A stretch of DNA of 64,000 bases from Pleionea litopenaei (GTDB lineage: Bacteria; Pseudomonadota; Gammaproteobacteria; Enterobacterales; Kangiellaceae). This document shows, in pieces, positions 60,328 to 64,000 of this stretch; the stretch's first letter is position 1, and every line of letters starts with the position of its first letter. The notes beneath the pieces are model-generated. The model did no database searches and was not told where the DNA came from. It worked only from the letters and a program-made list of their open reading frames with translations. The stretch covers positions 2,142,001-2,206,000 of the forward strand of contig NZ_CP133548.1 in NCBI RefSeq assembly GCF_031198435.1, given 5' to 3'. Position numbers and translations under genes: made by a program.

Positions 60328-63171
60328 CTAGATTTTAAAAAGTATAGACCAAGCATTACAGACTTGATCGATGTGATCTTTTAATTGCACTTCTGGTAAA
60401 CATTTATCTTGTCCAGTTAGCACCAAGTAATTACTGCATTCTCGATAATAACGATAAGCTTCGATTAATAATGCTGCCGTTTTTGCACTGATTAAGTCAA
60501 GTTTGGCGGCTTGCTCAAGTTGATGTGTCGTACGCGTTGACCAACTTTGTAACTCCGTCAAATGAGCCGATGATAAAACTAAATATTGAGCAATAAACTC
60601 AATATCTACCATTGTACCCACGCCTTGCTTGATATCGATCAATGAATCTTTTGATTTATCTAGATTCCGTCGCATTTTGTCACGCATGTCTACCACATCA
60701 CGCATAAGTTGTTGCGACTCTCTTTGACGCCCAATAATGTCATTTCGAAACTGTGAAAACCATTTGCCTATGTTCGGATCGCCACAAATCACTCGTGCAC
60801 GAGTCAGCGCTTGATGCTCCCACGTCCAAGCTTCGTTTTCTTGGTAGTCTTTGAATGCGTTTATATGACTCACTAATAACCCTGAGTTACCTGATGGACG
60901 AAGACGCGTATCTACCTCATAAAGCACACCAGATATTGTGCGCATATTTAACGAAGAAATAATCCGTTGTGCCAAACGCGTAAAAAATTGAGCATTGGAG
61001 ATAGGATGAGAGCCGAGTGTTTTCGACTCAGGATCGGCATCGTATAAAAAGACAATATCAAGATCAGAACCAAAACCAAGTTCTTCGCCACCAAACTTAC
61101 CATACCCAATGATTGCGAACTGCTCTGGTGTTAACTCAGCTGAATGAGAGGACTGAGGCGCACCAAATTTTGCCACAAGCTTGTGCCAAGATAAGTAAAG
61201 TACCGTGTCAACAACCGCCTCAGCAATGTGACTTAAATAGCGACTCGCTTTTCGCACATTGATCGTTTGATTTAACACTGCGGCAGCCACTCTTAGCTCA
61301 TGGGTTTGCTTAAATATACGCAGATGTTCTTGCTGCTGTTCTTCGTCATCAGGTTCGACACGCAACATGTGCACACGCAATTCATCTTTTAATTCATGGC
61401 TAGTCAAGGGCGTATACAGAGCATTTGGATAGAGAAGTTCATCTAACAAAATTGGATACTCCGTTAAACGCTCACTTATCCACGCACTTTGCGAACACAG
61501 TCGAACTAAATGCTCCAACACCGGAGGGTTCTCTTCGAGCAAAACCAAATAGGCGGTTCTTCGGTTTATTGATTTTAATAATTGAAGTATACGCTCCAAA
61601 GATACCTGTGCATTGTTAACTTTCGAAATACTAGACAGTAGCCCAGGAAAAAATGAACTCAAGCGATTACGCCCTGTTTCGGTCAGTTGTTGATAGGCAT
61701 TTGATGCGACAAACAGTCGAATCGACTTAGCAATTTGCTGCACTTGTTCTGAAGACTGCTCCGCAAACACCTCGCTTAACTCTGAGTCATCAAAACTGGC
61801 CACTTTAAAGTTGCTCTTCGACGGCCCCTCGCTATCATCGTTCTCGAGTCGAAAAGCCTCCGAAAATTCTTGATGTACAATTGAAAGAGCCTGTTGTAAA
61901 CGTTGATAAAATGCCGTGTAGTTATCAAAGTCTAAAACGGCAATGAGTCGCGCTTGGTCACACTCATTTTCGGGCAATTGCTGTGTTTGTTCGTCATATT
62001 GCATCTGCAGAATGTGCTCAACCTTTCTCAAAAAAGAATACTCTTGTTTTAAAGTATTGGCTTTATCTTGAGGAATAACCTCGTGTTCTTGCAATGCTTC
62101 TAACGCCCGGTAAAAACTTTTAGCTCGGAGCTGCGGTATTCTTCCACCCCGAATCAGCTGCAAAGACTGCACAATAAACTCAGCCTCGCGAATACCGCCT
62201 GAGCCTAACTTTATATTGTCTTGTAGTTTTCTACGACGAACTTCATTGGCTATCATCGATTTCATTGATCGTATCGACTCGAGTACACCAAAATCGATAT
62301 ACCTACGAAAAACAAACGGCGTGATCATTTTGTAGAAAACCTGATGAACTAAGCTTTCTTCGCCAATGACTCTCGCTTTAATCATTGCGAAGCGCTCCCA
62401 CTCTCGCCCTTGCTCTTGATAATAATCTTCAGCAGCATCTAGACTCATTGCTAAAGGACCACTTTCACCGTAAGGCCTCAAGCGCATATCTACTCGAAAT
62501 ACCCTACCGTCACGGGTGGTATCATTTAATAAATTGATTAACTGCTGGCCGAGTCGAATAAAAAAAGTATGATGCTCTAGACTTCGGTTTGCACCCTGAG
62601 TTTCTCCTTCTTCTGCATAGAAAAATATCAGGTCGACGTCCGATGAAAAGTTAAGCTCTAATCCCCCATACTTCCCCATCGCCAAAATCATCAAGTCCAT
62701 GGAATTTCCGGAAGAGTCGAGTGGCGTTCCCCATTGTTCAGTCATCTGCTTGAAACACCATTGGTAAGCCGTGGTAATAAGATGATCGGCAAAGCAAGAA
62801 AGGGTTGCCATTTCTTGCTCAATGGTCTGAGTATTCAGAAGTCGCTGTAGCGCTATTTGCGCCATGATTCGATTACGCCAGACTCTCAAAGAACGCTTAG
62901 CGCCATCGAGGCTGGCCTGCTGACTCACTTCTGCACGCATTTCAAGAGCCACTGATTCCAGATTAAGAGGATGTTGATAAGCTCCTGAGGATAAAAAAGC
63001 ATCAAATAGAGGCGGTTCTTTCGACATCACTTGTCCGACAAATGGACTCGCCTGTGCCAAACTGGTCATACTCGAGCAACTTGCACAGTCACTAAAGCTT
63101 GGCTGATAATCAAAGTGATCATTACTTGTCGAGATGACTTGAGTAAGATTTTGATATTTTTCGAGACTCAT
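60328..63171 (-). CDS. glnE: Glutamine synthetase adenylyltransferase/deadenylase
   Basis: GlnE adenylylates and deadenylylates glutamine synthetase under PII control. The 947-residue protein has two nucleotidyltransferase modules: first LAMGKYGGLELNFSSDVDLIFF at residues 163-184, second FGGEELGFGSDLDIVFLYD near residue 695, with the R region between. The length equals the usual ~945. It is divergent from the small coiled-coil gene. With glnK-amtB in the same window it gives two arms of nitrogen control. Confidence 0.95.
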   Translation of the reverse strand: MSLEKYQNLTQVISTSNDHFDYQPSFSDCASCSSMTSLAQASPFVGQVMSKEPPLFDAFLSSGAYQHPLNLESVALEMRAEVSQQASLDGAKRSLRVWRNRIMAQIALQRLLNTQTIEQEMATLSCFADHLITTAYQWCFKQMTEQWGTPLDSSGNSMDLMILAMGKYGGLELNFSSDVDLIFFYAEEGETQGANRSLEHHTFFIRLGQQLINLLNDTTRDGRVFRVDMRLRPYGESGPLAMSLDAAEDYYQEQGREWERFAMIKARVIGEESLVHQVFYKMITPFVFRRYIDFGVLESIRSMKSMIANEVRRRKLQDNIKLGSGGIREAEFIVQSLQLIRGGRIPQLRAKSFYRALEALQEHEVIPQDKANTLKQEYSFLRKVEHILQMQYDEQTQQLPENECDQARLIAVLDFDNYTAFYQRLQQALSIVHQEFSEAFRLENDDSEGPSKSNFKVASFDDSELSEVFAEQSSEQVQQIAKSIRLFVASNAYQQLTETGRNRLSSFFPGLLSSISKVNNAQVSLERILQLLKSINRRTAYLVLLEENPPVLEHLVRLCSQSAWISERLTEYPILLDELLYPNALYTPLTSHELKDELRVHMLRVEPDDEEQQQEHLRIFKQTHELRVAAAVLNQTINVRKASRYLSHIAEAVVDTVLYLSWHKLVAKFGAPQSSHSAELTPEQFAIIGYGKFGGEELGFGSDLDIVFLYDADPESKTLGSHPISNAQFFTRLAQRIISSLNMRTISGVLYEVDTRLRPSGNSGLLVSHINAFKDYQENEAWTWEHQALTRARVICGDPNIGKWFSQFRNDIIGRQRESQQLMRDVVDMRDKMRRNLDKSKDSLIDIKQGVGTMVDIEFIAQYLVLSSAHLTELQSWSTRTTHQLEQAAKLDLISAKTAALLIEAYRYYRECSNYLVLTGQDKCLPEVQLKDHIDQVCNAWSILFKI

Positions 63172-63294
63172 TCAATTATCCTGGGGTGGACTCGCGGCAT
63201 TACACGGTTTCCAGCCGCAATATCTAGACATGACCGCTATACTATAACGTCATCATAGTGAGAGCTCCAGTAATACACTATGTTGGAGGCGAAT

Positions 63295-63519
63295 ATGGAA
63301 GTATTTAAGTGGATTTCGGTGATTGTATTAATAGTTGTTGGTGCCGAAGTCATCAAGATGTATATTAAGTCGAAAGCAACGACTAAGTCAGACGAAGAAT
63401 TGCTAAACAAACAGCAAGCACAAATTGATGAGCTCAATCGACGTGTTGCCGTGTTAGAGAAAATTGTCACTGACCCCAGCGAGTCGTTAAAACGAGAAAT
63501 AAACCAACTGAATGATTAG
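63295..63519 (+). CDS. Small membrane coiled-coil protein, PspB-like
   Basis: The 74-residue protein (ATG 63295 with GGAGGC just upstream; a frame from 63280 also exists) has an N-terminal membrane segment (WISVIVLIVVGAEVIKMYI) and a coiled coil (EELLNKQQAQIDELNRRVAVLEKIV). The layout resembles PspB, the small phage-shock membrane protein, but the residue-level match is weak. A lemA gene follows 72 bp later. Confidence 0.65.
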   Translation: MEVFKWISVIVLIVVGAEVIKMYIKSKATTKSDEELLNKQQAQIDELNRRVAVLEKIVTDPSESLKREINQLND

Positions 63520-63591
63520 TCATTCAAATGCTCTTAATCGAGACGTTTGAATGGCTTTAAATAGTTTAGAAAAAGTTAAAGAGGGTTTGAA

Positions 63592-64000
63592 ATGGAATGG
63601 ATCATTCTTGCCGTTGTAGCGGTTATTATTTTTTATGTCATTGGCATTTATAACAAATTAGTTTCCCTTCGTAATCGATTCAAGAATGCGTTTTCTCAAA
63701 TCGACGTGCAACTTACACGCCGCTATGACTTAATTCCAAATCTTGTCGAAACAGCTAAAGCTTACATGTCACATGAGCGAGAGACTCTCGAAGCGGTCAT
63801 TGCGGCGCGTTCTCAAGCCGTTAGCGCAAATCAAAAGGCCGCTGACGATCCGAGCGATGCAGGTTCTATACAGGCGCTTATGGGTGCAGAATCCGTATTA
63901 ACCGGTGCCATGGGGCGATTATTTGCGGTCATGGAGAGCTACCCTGATTTAAAAGCCAATGAAACCATGTCGAATGTCATGGAAGAGTTAACGACGACCG
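63592..64000 (+). CDS. lemA: LemA family protein (5' part, runs off the window)
   Basis: ATG 63592 follows GAGGG. The frame stays open to the window end: 136 residues. They show one N-terminal membrane helix (WIILAVVAVIIFYVIGIYNKLV), then RNRFKNAFSQIDVQLTRRYDLIPNLVETAKAYMSHERETLEAV, typical of LemA, a membrane protein of uncertain role with a cytoplasmic or periplasmic helical bundle. The YDLIPNLVE motif is diagnostic. The C-terminus lies outside the window. Confidence 0.92.
   Translation, partial: MEWIILAVVAVIIFYVIGIYNKLVSLRNRFKNAFSQIDVQLTRRYDLIPNLVETAKAYMSHERETLEAVIAARSQAVSANQKAADDPSDAGSIQALMGAESVLTGAMGRLFAVMESYPDLKANETMSNVMEELTTT

Noticed and set aside
60328-63171. Possible frameshift in glnE
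   Set aside because: The frame is continuous with both catalytic modules and a normal length.

Overview
The window looks like ordinary chromosome of a gammaproteobacterium with moderate GC. The evidence is the gene content and order: sfsA-dksA-gluQ-pcnB-folK-deoxynucleoside kinase-panB-panC, a BioC/BioH-type biotin cluster, tmcA, srkA, a YdbS/YdbT pair, NfuA and GlnE. A marine or proteolytic group such as the Kangiellaceae is possible, but that is only an impression. I saw no rRNA, tRNA, CRISPR array, insertion sequence or prophage, and coding density is high throughout.

Region by region. 1-6 kb: the 5' part of a PBP1B gene, thpR, a DUF945 protein, an M17 aminopeptidase, ribA, an alpha/beta hydrolase and a small Rieske protein. 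6-12.7 kb: a plus-strand housekeeping run (sfsA, dksA, gluQ, pcnB, folK, dNK, panB, panC). 12.8-15.8 kb: a secreted trypsin-like protease, an unknown protein and an Asp/Glu racemase, with short tandem repeats between them. 15.8-21 kb: a minus-strand biotin operon, bioB-bioF-bioH-bioC-bioD, carrying a ~492 bp tandem duplication over the bioH/bioC junction. 21-33.6 kb: comF, a MATE transporter, srkA, a CDGSH protein, glnK-amtB under a clear sigma-54/NtrC-type promoter, an SDR, tmcA with an overlapping SUKH gene, a GNAT, an alaC-like aminotransferase and a very basic His/Arg-rich exported protein. 33.9-41.2 kb: two bacterial-PH membrane proteins and two large secreted metallopeptidases. 41.4-48.3 kb: nfuA, an HDOD/membrane/YfcH cluster, a methyltransferase, a Cys-rich lipoprotein, transaldolase and an SDR. 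48.5-51.7 kb: dps, an orphan sigma-54 activator and a tandem Usp protein, both flanking genes having candidate -24/-12 elements. 52-57.7 kb: a MOSC protein and an RND efflux operon. 57.8-63.2 kb: a voltage-gated-type K+ channel whose two RCK modules lie in two overlapping genes, a zf-CHCC protein and glnE. 63.3-64 kb: a small coiled-coil membrane protein and the start of lemA.

Functional links: nitrogen control appears twice (glnK-amtB and glnE). The folate, pantothenate and biotin genes form a cofactor-rich stretch. The dps/sigma-54 activator/Usp block looks like a local stress module. No unmistakably new system is visible. The strongest anomalies are the bioHC partial duplication, the dps/activator/Usp block with an activator whose receiver lacks the usual acidic pair, the split two-RCK potassium channel, and a set of 15-18 bp tandem duplications in intergenic DNA, two of them exactly at stop codons.
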